A stretch of DNA of 40,997 bases, from NCBI RefSeq assembly GCF_026988555.1, contig NZ_JALSLB010000056.1, forward strand, positions 1-40,997. The letters run 5' to 3'. Shown here piece by piece: positions 8,267 to 17,648 of the stretch. The stretch is from Thermococcus sp. Its GTDB lineage: Archaea; Methanobacteriota_B; Thermococci; Thermococcales; Thermococcaceae. The position numbers and the translations under genes are program-made. Under the pieces are notes generated by a model that saw only the letters and a list, made by a program, of their open reading frames with translations, ran no database searches and was not told the origin of the DNA. Each line of letters opens with the position of its first letter. The first letter of the stretch is position 1.

Positions 8267-10203
8267 TCCTCTCCCCCCTCTACTGGCTTGAAGGCACCGA
8301 ATGGACAGATCTGCGCGCACCCTCCGCAGCCCCAGCACATGCTGGGCTCTATCCTCGCCTGCTTCTCCTCCTCATCCCAGTAGATTGCAGGACAGCCGTA
8401 GGCGTTGATACATATCTTACAGCCGGTACAGGCATCCTCATCGACGTAGTATATCGGCCACTTCTCGCCCCTGCGCCTCATCTGACCTATCTTGTAGAGG
8501 GCACAGACCTGCCTCGACACGACGACGCTGACTCCTTCGACCTCAAGAGCCTTCTTAACCGTCTCGTAAGTCTTCTTTATGTCGTACGGATCAACCACCG
8601 CCACAAAGTCGGCACCCATCGCCTTAGCGACGTCCTCTATCGGAATCCTCTTACCCATGCCGTGGGGCGTCTGGCCGGTGCTCGGGTTAGGCTGATCGCC
8701 GGTCATGGCCGTGACCAAGTTGTCGAGAACCACTATGAGCACGTTGGAGCGGTTGTATATCGCGTTCGCCAGGGCGGGAAGACCGGTATGGAAGAACGTT
8801 GAGTCCCCAATGGTGGCCACAATGACCTTCTTCTCCTTCTTTCTCTGTTCCTCGCTCACCGACCCGTGCTGGGCCATCTCGAGCCCATGGGCGATGCCGA
8901 TTGAGCCGCCCATGGCGACGGTCGTGTCAACCGCGTTGAGCGGTGGGAGCAAACCGAGGGTGTAGCAACCTATATCGCTCGGGTAGATTCCCCTCGAGTG
9001 GGTGGCCTTCTTTATAGCGTAGAAGCTGTTCCTGTGCGGACAGGCGGGACAGAGGCTCGGCGGCCTCGGCGGGACCACCTCGAGGGCCTTGTTGTACTTG
9101 ACGTCGAGCTCTTCGTAGTTCAGCGGGGTCTCAAGGTTGAGGAACTTCGCTATGGCGGTAACCGCCCTTCTGGTGGTCATCTCATAAACCCTCGGTACAA
9201 GGTCCTTGCCATGTATCGGGATCGTGAGACCCTTATCGTAGGCCCAGGTCTTGACCTGCTCCTCAACCACGGGCTCAAGCTCCTCGACGATGAGAACCTT
9301 CTCAAGGCCCTCCATGAACCTCTCAAGCAGGCCGTAGGGAACCGGGAAAGGCGTGCCAAGCTTGAGAACCTTGACATCCTCCACGCCAAGCCAGTGAAGT
9401 GCCTCCTTTACATAGGCGTAGGAAAGGCCCGGCGCTATTATGCCAACCTTCGCGTTCTCATTGCCTTCTATCCAGTTGAACGGACAGTCTTCGAGCTCCT
9501 TGCGGATCTTCTCGATCTTTTCAAGAATCTGCGGGTGGAAGCGTCTCGCATTTGATGGGACGTCAACGAACCTGTTCGGGTCTTTTTTGAACTTGCCAAA
9601 CTTCCTCTTGCCGGTCTTTATATCCTCAGGGAGCTCCCCAAGGACGACGTCTCCCCTAGAGTGGGAGCTTCTCGTCGTGGTCCTCAGGATGACGAAGTGC
9701 TTGAACTTTTCGCTGAGGTCAAAAGCGTACTTAACCATCTCCTTTGCCTCATGCGGGTCGCTGGGTTCAAGCACGGGGACGTTGGCGAACTTTCCATACA
9801 TTCTTGTGTCCTGTTCGTTCTGGCTGCTCCACATGCTCGGGTCATCCGCCACCATTATGACAAAACCGCCCTCAACACCCATTCCAACGGAGCTCATGAA
9901 TGTGTCGGCGGCAACGTTGAGCCCCACGTGCTTCATCGCCGTCATTGCCCTTAAACCGCTCCAAGCCGCTGCGAGAGCGGTCTCGAAGGCGACCTTCTCG
10001 TTGGTGGAGTACTCCATGTAAACGCCGGCCTTCTTGGCAACTATCGCCATCGTATCCGTAAGCTCAGAACTGGGGGTTCCTGGATAGGCCGCATAAACAG
10101 CGACGTTCGCCTCAAGCGCACCTCTGGCTATAGCTTGGTTGCCGAGAAGGGGAACCTTCTCCCCCGGCTTGTCCCACAAAACCATATCGGTAACTTTTGC
10201 CAT
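8263..10203 (-). CDS. iorA: indolepyruvate:ferredoxin oxidoreductase, alpha subunit
   Basis: 646 aa, cytoplasmic. N-terminal pyruvate-ferredoxin-oxidoreductase-like domain I/II ([22 protein letters not shown]), then a thiamine-diphosphate domain with [19 protein letters not shown], and a C-terminal pair of iron-sulfur motifs. The first is [14 protein letters not shown], with the irregular spacing C-x2-C-x2-C-x5-C known for this enzyme; the second is [12 protein letters not shown]. It generates reduced ferredoxin during peptide fermentation. Start ATG 10203 with GGTGATTTTGG upstream. 11 bases downstream of the acyl-CoA synthetase alpha gene, so they share an operon. Confidence 0.97.
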   Translation of the reverse strand: MAKVTDMVLWDKPGEKVPLLGNQAIARGALEANVAVYAAYPGTPSSELTDTMAIVAKKAGVYMEYSTNEKVAFETALAAAWSGLRAMTAMKHVGLNVAADTFMSSVGMGVEGGFVIMVADDPSMWSSQNEQDTRMYGKFANVPVLEPSDPHEAKEMVKYAFDLSEKFKHFVILRTTTRSSHSRGDVVLGELPEDIKTGKRKFGKFKKDPNRFVDVPSNARRFHPQILEKIEKIRKELEDCPFNWIEGNENAKVGIIAPGLSYAYVKEALHWLGVEDVKVLKLGTPFPVPYGLLERFMEGLEKVLIVEELEPVVEEQVKTWAYDKGLTIPIHGKDLVPRVYEMTTRRAVTAIAKFLNLETPLNYEELDVKYNKALEVVPPRPPSLCPACPHRNSFYAIKKATHSRGIYPSDIGCYTLGLLPPLNAVDTTVAMGGSIGIAHGLEMAQHGSVSEEQRKKEKKVIVATIGDSTFFHTGLPALANAIYNRSNVLIVVLDNLVTAMTGDQPNPSTGQTPHGMGKRIPIEDVAKAMGADFVAVVDPYDIKKTYETVKKALEVEGVSVVVSRQVCALYKIGQMRRRGEKWPIYYVDEDACTGCKICINAYGCPAIYWDEEEKQARIEPSMCWGCGGCAQICPFGAFKPVEGGEE

Positions 10204-10214
10204 CCAAAATCACC

Positions 10215-11591
10215 TCACTCCTCCTTCAAAACTCCCCTTGCCTTTGCAGACTCCACCAGGGCGTGAGCCCCAGCCGCAACGTCCTCAGGCCTTTCGTAGC
10301 TCGGAATTCCGTTCGCCTCGAGGACTTCCTTAGCCTTCTCACTCACGTAGCCTGCCATGAAGAGGCCGAGGACGGGCTTGCCGTTGTTGACCTCCTTAAC
10401 GGCCTTGATAACGCCCTCAGCGTGCTCGGTCGGGGTCATTCCCGCGAAGGTTGGGACGACGCAGATGCTTATGAGCATGTCAACGTTCGGATCCTCAAGG
10501 AGAAGCTTTGCGGTTCTGTAGTAGTCCTCGCCCCTGGCACTCGCGATCATGTCGACCGGGTTCTTGACTGCTGCCATCGGCGGAAGGAACGAGCGAAGCT
10601 CCTCAATCGTCCCCGGTTTGAGGTCCGCCAGGTTGAGGCCGAGCCGGTCTATCGCGTCGGCTGTGAGGACGCCGGGGCCACCCGCATTGGTCATTATGGC
10701 AACGCGCTTGCCCTTCGGAAGCGGCTGGGTGAAGGCCCTCGCCATGCTGAGCATGTCGTCTATGGTCTCCGCGACTATGACACCGCTCTGCTTGAAGGCG
10801 GCTTCGTAGATGCGCCAGCTTCCAGCGAGGGAACCGGTGTGACTCGAAGCGGCCCTCGCACCGCTTTCGCTCTTTCCTGCTTTGAGAACTATTACAGGCT
10901 TTTTCCGGGTAACGCGCTTGGCGACCTCCATGAAGCGTCTCCCGTCCTTGAGACCCTCTATGTAGAGGGCTATGGCCTTGTCCTCCCCGGTGTCCGCCAG
11001 ATACTCCATGAACTCGGAGAAGTCCACGTCCGCCATGTTGCCTATGCTGACGAACTTGGAGAAGCCTATCCCCTCCTTGACGGTCTTGTAGATTATCCCA
11101 GCTCCTAGAGCCCCGCTCTGACTGATGAAGGCTATGTTACCCTTTTTAGCATCCATGACGAAGGTCGCGTTCATGTCGTCCTGGGTGTTCATTATACCAA
11201 CGCAGTTCGGGCCTACGAGCCTCATGCCATACTTCCTTGCTATCTCAACGAGCTGGCGCTCCTCCTTCTTTCCCTCAGGTCCAACCTCACCAAAGCCCGC
11301 GGTAATGAGGATTATCCCCTTAACCCCCTTCTCACCGCAGTCGATTACCGTCTGCCTGACGAAGCGCTTCGGAACGACGATGACCGCGAGGTCAACCTCG
11401 TCGGGGATATCCTTCACGTTTCTGTAAGCCCTGACTCCCTGGACCTCTTCATCCTTGACATTAACTGGATAGACCTTGCCAGCCTTGTATTTTTTGAGGT
11501 TTTTGAAGACTTCATAGCCGAGCTTGAGGGGGTCGTTTGATGCCCCTATAACAGCTACAGCCCTCGGCTTGAAGAAGTAGTCAAACGTCAT
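10215..11591 (-). CDS. ADP-forming acyl-CoA synthetase, alpha subunit
   Basis: 458 aa. Splits acyl-CoA with ADP and phosphate into acid plus ATP, the energy-conserving last step of peptide fermentation. N-terminal CoA-binding Rossmann domain (AVAVIGASNDPLKLGYEV), succinyl-CoA-ligase-like domain with GPNCVGIMN, and the phospho-histidine at His251 in ASSHTGSLAGS. The ATP-grasp beta subunit is not in the window. Because it leads an operon with iorAB, I infer the aryl-acid-preferring isoenzyme (type II), as in the Pyrococcus furiosus gene cluster. Start ATG 11591 behind GGTGAGTGAC. Confidence 0.93.
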   Translation of the reverse strand: MTFDYFFKPRAVAVIGASNDPLKLGYEVFKNLKKYKAGKVYPVNVKDEEVQGVRAYRNVKDIPDEVDLAVIVVPKRFVRQTVIDCGEKGVKGIILITAGFGEVGPEGKKEERQLVEIARKYGMRLVGPNCVGIMNTQDDMNATFVMDAKKGNIAFISQSGALGAGIIYKTVKEGIGFSKFVSIGNMADVDFSEFMEYLADTGEDKAIALYIEGLKDGRRFMEVAKRVTRKKPVIVLKAGKSESGARAASSHTGSLAGSWRIYEAAFKQSGVIVAETIDDMLSMARAFTQPLPKGKRVAIMTNAGGPGVLTADAIDRLGLNLADLKPGTIEELRSFLPPMAAVKNPVDMIASARGEDYYRTAKLLLEDPNVDMLISICVVPTFAGMTPTEHAEGVIKAVKEVNNGKPVLGLFMAGYVSEKAKEVLEANGIPSYERPEDVAAGAHALVESAKARGVLKEE

Positions 11592-11623
11592 CTGTCACTC
11601 ACCGTTAAAACCTCGATTGAATC

Positions 11624-11633
11624 GTATATAAGC
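11624..11633 (-). promoter_or_regulatory. TATA box of the acyl-CoA synthetase-iorAB operon
   Basis: Minus-strand GCTTATATAC, about 38 bases before the ATG. Predicted transcript start about 11604. Confidence 0.6.
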
Positions 11634-11773
11634 TTTCCCAAAACGGACAGTGAGGCAGATATGGACGTTAACAGCCTATATAATGCTTTAATGGGCATAA
11701 CAGAACATTAAACGGCGGGGTTCATATCATTAACCCGAATGAGAGGGCGCCGTTAAAGACCCCCTGTCGAAAA

Positions 11774-11781
11774 CTTTATAG
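11774..11781 (+). promoter_or_regulatory. TATA box of the UPF0173 hydrolase gene
   Basis: CTTTATAG about 41 bases before the GTG start. Further upstream, 11674-11683 contains another good TATA sequence (CTATATAATG) of unknown use. Confidence 0.5.
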
Positions 11782-11817
11782 CAACCGCCGGTTAGTATAA
11801 CTCCGGAGGTGGTCTGA

Positions 11818-12492
11818 GTGGTGCAGATTCGGTTTTTGGGACACGCCGCGTTTGAGGTAGCCGGCAGCAAGAGAATTCTGATAGATCCATTTCTTACGGG
11901 GAATCCACAGGCGGCAGCGAAGCCAGAAGAGCTCAATGCAGACCTGATCCTCGTCACACACGCCCATGGTGACCACATCGGTGACGCTGTGGAGATAGCC
12001 AAGAGAACCGGAGCCAAGATAGTCGCGATGTTCGACGTGGCCAACTACCTAGTCGAGAACAACGATGGGATAACCACGATAGGAATGAATTATGGCCCGA
12101 CCGAGATCGATGGTGTAGGGATCGTGCAGGTTCCCGCCTGGCACTCCAGCAGCGATGGAAAGTACAGCATAGGCAACGCCTCAGGATACATCGTAAAACT
12201 CGACGGAAAGACGATATATCACGCCGGGGACACCTTCGTCTTCTCCGACATGGCCCTGTTCAGTGAGCTTTACGGGCCGATTGACGTTGCCCTCCTCCCA
12301 ATAGGCGGCCACTTCACGATGGGGCCGAGGGAGGCCGCTAAGGCCGTTGAGCTGCTGAAGCCAGGAAAGGTCGTTCCGATGCACTACAACACCTGGCCCC
12401 CGATTTCCGCCGACCCGGAGGAGTTCCAGGGGCTCGTCGGGGACGGAGCGGAGGTCTATATACTCAAACCCGGTGAGGTCCTGGAGCTTTGA
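11818..12492 (+). CDS. UPF0173 metal-dependent hydrolase (metallo-beta-lactamase fold)
   Basis: 224 aa, full length for UPF0173. The metal-binding motif THAHGDHIGDA gives His48, His50, Asp52 and His53. Further ligands are likely in PAWHSSSD, HAGDTF and the C-terminal PMHYNTWPP. Substrate unknown. Start is the GTG at 11818: GGAGGT at 11805-11810 is 7 bases before it and the product MVQIRFLGHAAFEV has the usual family N-terminus. Followed 44 bases later by the membrane-anchored regulator gene, which has its own TATA-like sequence. Confidence 0.9.
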   Translation: MVQIRFLGHAAFEVAGSKRILIDPFLTGNPQAAAKPEELNADLILVTHAHGDHIGDAVEIAKRTGAKIVAMFDVANYLVENNDGITTIGMNYGPTEIDGVGIVQVPAWHSSSDGKYSIGNASGYIVKLDGKTIYHAGDTFVFSDMALFSELYGPIDVALLPIGGHFTMGPREAAKAVELLKPGKVVPMHYNTWPPISADPEEFQGLVGDGAEVYILKPGEVLEL

Positions 12493-12497
12493 AAAAG

Positions 12498-12507
12498 CTT
12501 TTTAAGC
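12498..12507 (+). promoter_or_regulatory. TATA-like box before the membrane-anchored regulator gene
   Basis: CTTTTTAAGC lies 30-39 bases before the ATG at 12537 and just after the stop of the preceding gene. AGGTGAT (12528-12534) is the ribosome site. Confidence 0.45.
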
Positions 12508-12536
12508 TTCCTCCCCCACCCTTTTTAGGTGATAAA

Positions 12537-13541
12537 ATGGTTAGACGGGCCCTTGCACTGGTATTCATCCTCGTAATTGCATCGTCGTTTGTTATACCCC
12601 TAATAGGGGCCCAATCCGAAAACCCCAAATACGACCTTATCATCGTCAGGAATGATGATCCGATAGATTACATAGTTGCCTTACCCTATTCAAAGATGCT
12701 GGGCATTCCAATCCTGCCCGTTAATCCCAAAGAACTGGACACCACGATGCAGGCCCAGCTCCAGTCATACGCCCAGTTCGGATGGAGTCACGTTCTGATA
12801 ATCGGTGACTCAAAGGCCGTGAGCGACACCGTACAGGACCAGCTCATGAGCCTGGGCTTTATCCCCGAGAGAATTGGGGGTGTGGTGAGAACCGCAACGG
12901 CGGCGAAACTGGCGGAGTACTTCTACCCCAACGGAAAGGACACCGTGGTAATAGCAAGCTCCAGCGACTACGGTTCGGCCCTAGCGGCGGCGCGCTTCGC
13001 CATGAACTACGATTACCCTCTCCTCCTCAATCCCGAGACCAATCTCTCGGTGTACACCGAGGAGGCACTCAAGAAGCTCAAACCAAGTTTGGTGATACTC
13101 GTCGGTGCCGGCCTCCCCGCGAACCTAGAGCAGACCCTGAACTCACTGGGGTACCACACCTACTGGTACAAGAAGAACGTCGAGATAACAATAAAACCAC
13201 CGGCGAAGGGGAAAGAGACCGACTGGACAAAGGTCATCATAGCCGTGGCCCTCTCCCTTGCAGTGGCGGTTCCAGGATCCCTCTACTACGCCAGGAAGAA
13301 GTGGGCCGAGAACAGGGTTCCCATTGAGGTGCTCACCGAGAAGGAGCGCATAGTTGTCAAGGCCATAGTGCAGAGGGGCGGTGAAGTCAAACAGGAGGAT
13401 CTCCCTGAACTTACGGGCTATTCAAGACCCACAATAAGCAGGATAATCCAGGAACTTGAAAAGAAGCAGTTGGTTACCAGGGAGAAGATAGGGAAGACTT
13501 TCATGGTAAAACTCACAAAAGACATAATCATGCGGGATTGA
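12537..13541 (+). CDS. membrane-anchored winged-helix protein with extracellular CWB2-like domain
   Basis: 334 aa. A signal peptide or N-terminal anchor covers residues 4-25 (ALALVFILVIASSFVIPLIG, ending AQS). Residues about 30-215 resemble the cell-wall-binding repeat 2 fold: alternating strands such as SHVLIIGDSKAVSDTV and SLVILVGAG. A membrane helix spans about 232-251. The C-terminus (about 264-334) is a MarR/IclR-like winged helix with GYSRPTISRIIQELEKKQLV. The topology therefore puts a sensor-like domain outside and a DNA-binding domain inside. Start ATG 12537, AGGTGAT 12528-12534; the in-frame ATG at 12489 is before the promoter. Function inferred from layout only. Confidence 0.82.
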   Translation: MVRRALALVFILVIASSFVIPLIGAQSENPKYDLIIVRNDDPIDYIVALPYSKMLGIPILPVNPKELDTTMQAQLQSYAQFGWSHVLIIGDSKAVSDTVQDQLMSLGFIPERIGGVVRTATAAKLAEYFYPNGKDTVVIASSSDYGSALAAARFAMNYDYPLLLNPETNLSVYTEEALKKLKPSLVILVGAGLPANLEQTLNSLGYHTYWYKKNVEITIKPPAKGKETDWTKVIIAVALSLAVAVPGSLYYARKKWAENRVPIEVLTEKERIVVKAIVQRGGEVKQEDLPELTGYSRPTISRIIQELEKKQLVTREKIGKTFMVKLTKDIIMRD

Positions 13542-13576
13542 CCCCAAGACAACGGCTTTCAAAAGGTAGAGATAAA

Positions 13577-14446
13577 TCAGAGCCAGATCCTGTTTCCCTT
13601 GACCTTTATGTATCCTAATGTCTGAAGTTCCTTGAGGAAGTCCTCGATGGAGTCCTCGTCGAAGTACACGTTGATCCTCTCGTTCTTCCCATCCACCACT
13701 ATCGGCTCCCGCTCCATAAGGGCTTCCAGGAGCTCGTTCTTTTTCCTGTGCTCCCAGGCCATCTCAAGTATGGTGTCCGCCAGAACCGAGCGGGCTATCC
13801 CCTCAAACATGGCATCAACGATGCTCTCCTCGGTTGCGCGGTCCTCGGCTATCCGAAGGGCACTCTCGATGAGTTCCCTATCGACCTCCATGACTTCGAC
13901 GTAGTAGTGTTTCGCAAGGGTAAACTCCGTTATCATGCCTACGTTGAAGCGTTCCTCCACGGCCTCAAGGTACCCCTCCATCTCCTCTATCGGGAAACGG
14001 AGCTCCAACCTCAAGGAATCCAGAGAAGGCACCTCCCGGAGAATCAGCTTCCCATCGTTCTCCACGACCGCCCCGGACTCGAGAAGTGCCATCATGAGCA
14101 TGAACTTTCCGTGCTCCGACTCGTCAAAAAGTTCCTCAACACGTTTCTCCGCACTAGGTTTCCAGTAGGAGAGGAGGTCATCGAAAGCGGCTTTGAGCTC
14201 CTCCAGGCTCTCAGCTACGGGTTCAATTCCCTCTGCCCGTTCAAGGAGCTCGGCGTACGTACCGCTGATGATGGTGTAATGCGCAACATCCGGTCGAACT
14301 TCCTCCTTAGTCCTGTTCATGACCCCCGCCCTACTGAGCTCCCGGGAGAGGGTGTTCATATCCTCCTTGCTCAGAACTTCGAACCTCAACGTTCTCACCA
14401 GGGAGATAAACGGGTGAGGGGTTATAACCTTATTCACGTTTTCCAT
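13577..14446 (-). CDS. unknown soluble protein, last gene of the speE operon
   Basis: 289 aa, very acidic, largely helical (for example GKFMLMMALLESGAVVENDGK, DRELIESALRIAEDRAT). The last 50 residues (DSIEDFLKELQTLGYIKVKG) look like the end of a winged helix, but no DNA-binding helix is obvious. No membrane segments. It overlaps the 3' end of the upstream membrane-protein gene by 17 bases in another frame, so the two are very likely translated together. Family not recognised. Confidence 0.75.
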   Translation of the reverse strand: MENVNKVITPHPFISLVRTLRFEVLSKEDMNTLSRELSRAGVMNRTKEEVRPDVAHYTIISGTYAELLERAEGIEPVAESLEELKAAFDDLLSYWKPSAEKRVEELFDESEHGKFMLMMALLESGAVVENDGKLILREVPSLDSLRLELRFPIEEMEGYLEAVEERFNVGMITEFTLAKHYYVEVMEVDRELIESALRIAEDRATEESIVDAMFEGIARSVLADTILEMAWEHRKKNELLEALMEREPIVVDGKNERINVYFDEDSIEDFLKELQTLGYIKVKGNRIWL

Positions 14447-15134
14447 CGGTCTCGGCGGGGGGCAGAAGGGTACGGAGGAGCATTCTGAGGGGTTTGTTGG
14501 TCAGGGAAGTGAGGGTCTCCTCAACATCCTCCTTGAGGCCCTCATCATAGGTTGTGTACAGGTAGAGGGCGTAGGCCATCATCTTTGGGTCCCCTTCGTG
14601 TGTCCGTTCCAGTGCACGGGCGAGTAGGGGATCGTTTAAGAGCTTTTCCGCGAGTGCCCTCATCCCATCAACATCCCCCTCCTCAACGGCCCCCCGAAGT
14701 GGGGTGTAGAACCCGGAGATGACGAGTTTGGCGGCCCGTTCAAGCTCCTCAAGCTCCTCAATGGGCGTTCCCAGGTGCTCCTTTTTGTTTAGAACGAGAT
14801 AAACCAGGGGGGCCACCGCAATCACGAGGGCTATGATGAGGTAAGGGAGCAGTGGAAGGTTAAACGTTTCAGGTAGATTCCTCTTCATGCGTATGAGTAC
14901 TAGGACCCCCGCCATCAACCAGAGGCCCAGCAGGATGAGGTAGTAAACTCCGTAGTCCTTCCTACCCCGCAGAAGGCGATACTTTGATGGAGCGCCTATA
15001 CCCTCTAGGTATTTGAGCCGCTCCTCGGCTATCTCAATCTGGGCGCTCAGACGTTTTATCCTGCCGTCGATCTCGGCGAGCACGTTCTCCGTTTTCACAT
15101 CACCCACTAACTCCTCTGCCGCGTTATCCTTCAT
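14430..15134 (-). CDS. unknown membrane protein with coiled coil and two membrane helices
   Basis: 234 aa. Residues about 18-45 form a short coiled coil (DGRIKRLSAQIEIAEERLKY), followed by two membrane helices at about 62-80 (VYYLILLGLWLMAGVLVLI) and 93-113 (LPYLIIALVIAVAPLVYLVL), then a helical cytoplasmic domain with a DPLLARALERTHEGDP segment. Start ATG 15134, preceded by GGTGGG; a GTG at 15146 is inside that site. It sits between the flippase-like gene (38 bases) and the 289-aa gene (overlap), suggesting one functional unit. Not recognised. Confidence 0.75.
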   Translation of the reverse strand: MKDNAAEELVGDVKTENVLAEIDGRIKRLSAQIEIAEERLKYLEGIGAPSKYRLLRGRKDYGVYYLILLGLWLMAGVLVLIRMKRNLPETFNLPLLPYLIIALVIAVAPLVYLVLNKKEHLGTPIEELEELERAAKLVISGFYTPLRGAVEEGDVDGMRALAEKLLNDPLLARALERTHEGDPKMMAYALYLYTTYDEGLKEDVEETLTSLTNKPLRMLLRTLLPPAETDGKRE

Positions 15135-15172
15135 AAGGTTTCCCACCCGATGTCCCGACGGTGAGGATACCG

Positions 15173-16063
15173 CTATCTCTCCCTCCCCACCAGCCGGTAG
15201 AAGGCAACCGCGCCCAAGAGTGCGTACGCGTACTGGCCGATGAACTTGTAGGTTATTGCGGTTAACGCCGCCAGTCCGGAGTGTCCTATGCCGAACATGA
15301 GACCCACCTCGTTCGCGCCCATTCCCCCAGGGGTTCCAAGGAGGCCTCCAAGAACCTCCGAGTAGATGATGGCCATAACGGCACTGCGGAAGGAGAAGTC
15401 TGCACCAAAAGACAGGCCAACCAGGAGGAGGGAAAGGGCATTAAACACCACGAGGAGGGAGGCGACGAAGAAAGCGGCGGCCAGGTTGACGGCCCTCGAT
15501 TTAACGGCGCTCCATCCTTGGTAGAAGGACCGAAGGCTTTTCTTGATGCCCTCCCATTTAAGCCGGTTTATTGGGTAGGAAACCAGACGATAGTAAAAAC
15601 CGTCGAAAACTACCGCCCCGAGGAGGAGAAGCACGAAAGGGAGTGCACTCATATCGGAGTTCAACCCCATTATCATCATGCCGCCGACCGTCAACTCAAG
15701 GGTTATCGCTAGTGCCGTAGCCCCAAGGACCTTGAAGTAGTCAGTGCCAAGGAACTTGGCCTTGATGATGTTCCCGATGGCGGCGTTAAGTGAAAAAGCC
15801 AGGTACGTCCCAGCTAGATTGACCTTCAGGACCTCAGCGTAGGTGGTTCTGGCGACCCCCCTGACGAGAACGTACCAAAGAAGCGTGTAGAGCAGGTACG
15901 AGACCACCCCCGCCAGCACCGCCAGGAGGAAGAGTAAGGGGTTGAGGTGCCGTATACTGGCCTGGACGTTGGAGGCCTCGCTCTTTATCTTGTAGAGGAG
16001 GTAAAAAAAGAGTACCGCTGTTATAACCAGTGTGGCTGCCTGCTTCCTGCGCATTTGGCTCAC
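15173..16063 (-). CDS. UPF0104/flippase-like (LPG synthase TM domain) membrane protein
   Basis: 296 aa with about eight membrane helices. It belongs to the family around the lysylphosphatidylglycerol-synthase membrane domain (UPF0104, PF03706), as shown by the N-terminal two-helix unit, the [17 protein letters not shown] segment and the late [19 protein letters not shown] motif. Members are thought to move lipids or lipid-linked molecules across membranes. The start codon GTG at 16063 overlaps the speE stop (GTGA); an ATG at 16054 is possible. Coupling to spermidine synthase is notable. Confidence 0.85.
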   Translation of the reverse strand: MSQMRRKQAATLVITAVLFFYLLYKIKSEASNVQASIRHLNPLLFLLAVLAGVVSYLLYTLLWYVLVRGVARTTYAEVLKVNLAGTYLAFSLNAAIGNIIKAKFLGTDYFKVLGATALAITLELTVGGMMIMGLNSDMSALPFVLLLLGAVVFDGFYYRLVSYPINRLKWEGIKKSLRSFYQGWSAVKSRAVNLAAAFFVASLLVVFNALSLLLVGLSFGADFSFRSAVMAIIYSEVLGGLLGTPGGMGANEVGLMFGIGHSGLAALTAITYKFIGQYAYALLGAVAFYRLVGRER

Positions 16064-16914
16064 GTTCGCTCGTTCTCAAGCAGCCGTCTCACATAGCGTG
16101 GCATCTGGAATAGAGTCCCGTGTCTCTCCGGGTCGTAGTAGTAAAGGTCAAGCTTTCCTGCCCTCCCCAGGTCAACCTTGTTGAAGTCAAGGTAGCCCCT
16201 TATCCCGACGAGAAAACCCCAGGGTGAGGCGTAGCCGATTACCGGGAAGCTGAAGTAGTGGACGTGATCGAAGACCTTCTTCATCGCCATGTAAGCGTCG
16301 AGGAGCTCGTTCGTGAAAAGGTAGACGCTACCGGCCTGCGTGATGTACAGGCCGTTGTCGTTTAAGCGGGTGTACGCGCTCTCAAAGAATCCCTCAGAAA
16401 AGAGGAGCTTGGCCGGTCCAACAGGGTCTGTTGAATCCACTATTATGACGTCGAATCTCTCCCCCGTGTTCCGGAGGTACTCAACACCGTCCCCCACTAT
16501 CACCTCAGCCCGGGGATCATCAAAAACGCCCTTGGCAACGTCCATATAGAGCTTTGAGACCTCTATAACCGTCTCATCAATCTCAACCATGACAACTCTT
16601 TCAACGTCTTCGTGCTTTAGAACCTCCCGAAGGGCCCCCCCATCGCCACCGCCGATTATCAAGACCTTTCTGGGACGTGGATGGGCCAGCATAACCGGAT
16701 GAACGAGAACCTCATGATAACTCTCCTCCCCCACCTCGAGGAGCTGAACCGTCCCATCAAGGACCAGCAGTTTACCGAAGCCCTCGGTCTCGTAAAGCTC
16801 CAGCCTCTGGTATTTAGTCTGGGTTTCAAGGAGCCTCTCTTTGACTTTGAAACCCACCCCATATCCCCGCGGATACCACTCAATGAAGGCGTTATCCTCC
16901 CTGTTGAATCCCAT
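16060..16914 (-). CDS. speE: spermidine synthase / polyamine aminopropyltransferase
   Basis: 284 aa. Transfers the aminopropyl group of decarboxylated SAM to an amine; in Thermococcus the physiological acceptor is thought to be agmatine, giving N1-aminopropylagmatine. The methyltransferase-like fold shows [20 protein letters not shown] for nucleotide binding, [16 protein letters not shown], and the DSTDPVGPA catalytic loop. Start ATG 16914 with AGGTGAG seven bases upstream; the GTG at 16923 is within that site. TATA box at 16946-16955. The arginine decarboxylase that supplies agmatine is encoded at 17649-18122. First gene of a four-gene operon. Confidence 0.95.
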   Translation of the reverse strand: MGFNREDNAFIEWYPRGYGVGFKVKERLLETQTKYQRLELYETEGFGKLLVLDGTVQLLEVGEESYHEVLVHPVMLAHPRPRKVLIIGGGDGGALREVLKHEDVERVVMVEIDETVIEVSKLYMDVAKGVFDDPRAEVIVGDGVEYLRNTGERFDVIIVDSTDPVGPAKLLFSEGFFESAYTRLNDNGLYITQAGSVYLFTNELLDAYMAMKKVFDHVHYFSFPVIGYASPWGFLVGIRGYLDFNKVDLGRAGKLDLYYYDPERHGTLFQMPRYVRRLLENERT

Positions 16915-16945
16915 GTTTCTCACCTAAATCCAGAGACGGGATTGG

Positions 16946-16955
16946 GGTTTTAAAG
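16946..16955 (-). promoter_or_regulatory. TATA-like box of the speE operon
   Basis: Minus-strand CTTTAAAACC about 36 bases before the speE ATG. The divergent unknown gene at 17109 has its own TATA (GGATTATAAG, 17065-17074). The 194-base gap contains no further gene. Confidence 0.5.
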
Positions 16956-17108
16956 TTGATGCCCCCCGGTCCCCGTGCTCAGTTATCCATGTACAATAGT
17001 AGCATAAGTTCACACAGACAGCAACGGACATTGATGTACTATAATTTTTGCAACTGCATGGTAAGGATTATAAGACGAAAACACGAAATGTGTCCACAGG
17101 TGCGGTAA

Positions 17109-17609
17109 ATGTCCACGGGCCATTCAAACATCAGAAAGGAGCTCTTCCGCAGGATAAAACGCGTGGCGAAAGAGGCTGAGGACGGGATGAGGTACGGGGT
17201 ACCGCACTTGGTGGGGGAGGTCAGTCTGGAGGGAAACGACCCCAAAGTGGAGGTTGTCGTTGCGGTATTTGAGGACACCAGACACCGTTTCATGATAGTC
17301 GAGGGTGGGAGCGTTAAGTTTCTGTTTCCCGTGGACAGTGAGAGCCCCCGCAGGACATTTATGGAACTGTGGATGTTCCTAAACGGGAAGTCCGAAGATA
17401 GTCGCATCAGACCTGGAAACACCATAAAAGGCCCCCTTTACGAGGTGCTCCGGAAGAAGAGGTTTGAAATCGTGTGGATGAGCTCCCAGGGGAGTGAGAG
17501 CACCGGATACGCCCAGATCGTTGCGATCAGGGACGGCGTGCGGTACAACATGCTGTTCGAGGTTCTGGGGGACAACCTCTTCAGAGTAGTTGACGTGAAG
17601 GAGACATAA
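17109..17609 (+). CDS. unknown protein between speE and pdaD
   Basis: 166 aa. Helical basic N-terminus (NIRKELFRRIKRVAKEAEDG) followed by a beta-rich domain (VEVVVAVFEDTRHRFMIVEG). No membrane segment or metal motif. Start ATG 17109; CAGGTG lies about 6 bases upstream and a TATA box (GGATTATAAG) at 17065-17074, so it seems to be transcribed alone. Family not recognised. Convergent with pdaD. Confidence 0.7.
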   Translation: MSTGHSNIRKELFRRIKRVAKEAEDGMRYGVPHLVGEVSLEGNDPKVEVVVAVFEDTRHRFMIVEGGSVKFLFPVDSESPRRTFMELWMFLNGKSEDSRIRPGNTIKGPLYEVLRKKRFEIVWMSSQGSESTGYAQIVAIRDGVRYNMLFEVLGDNLFRVVDVKET

Positions 17610-17648
17610 AGAACAGCGAAGAGAGATTCTCAAACAAAAAGGGACAGT

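Noticed and set aside
7616-8383. Long open frame on the plus strand opposite iorB/iorA
   Set aside because: It is the antisense of iorB, whose motifs are unmistakable; the product has no recognisable domain and there is no ribosome site.
13748-14488. 246-codon plus-strand frame opposite the 289-aa unknown gene
   Set aside because: Both strands are unknowns here, but the minus-strand frame is linked by overlap to the speE operon and has the amino-acid composition of a real Thermococcus protein (acidic, Glu/Lys-rich), while the plus frame is rich in His, Pro and Arg and lacks a start signal.
16915-17108. Possible RNA gene in the speE upstream gap
   Set aside because: A minus-strand CTGAGC occurs without matching C box; two ordinary divergent promoters explain the region.
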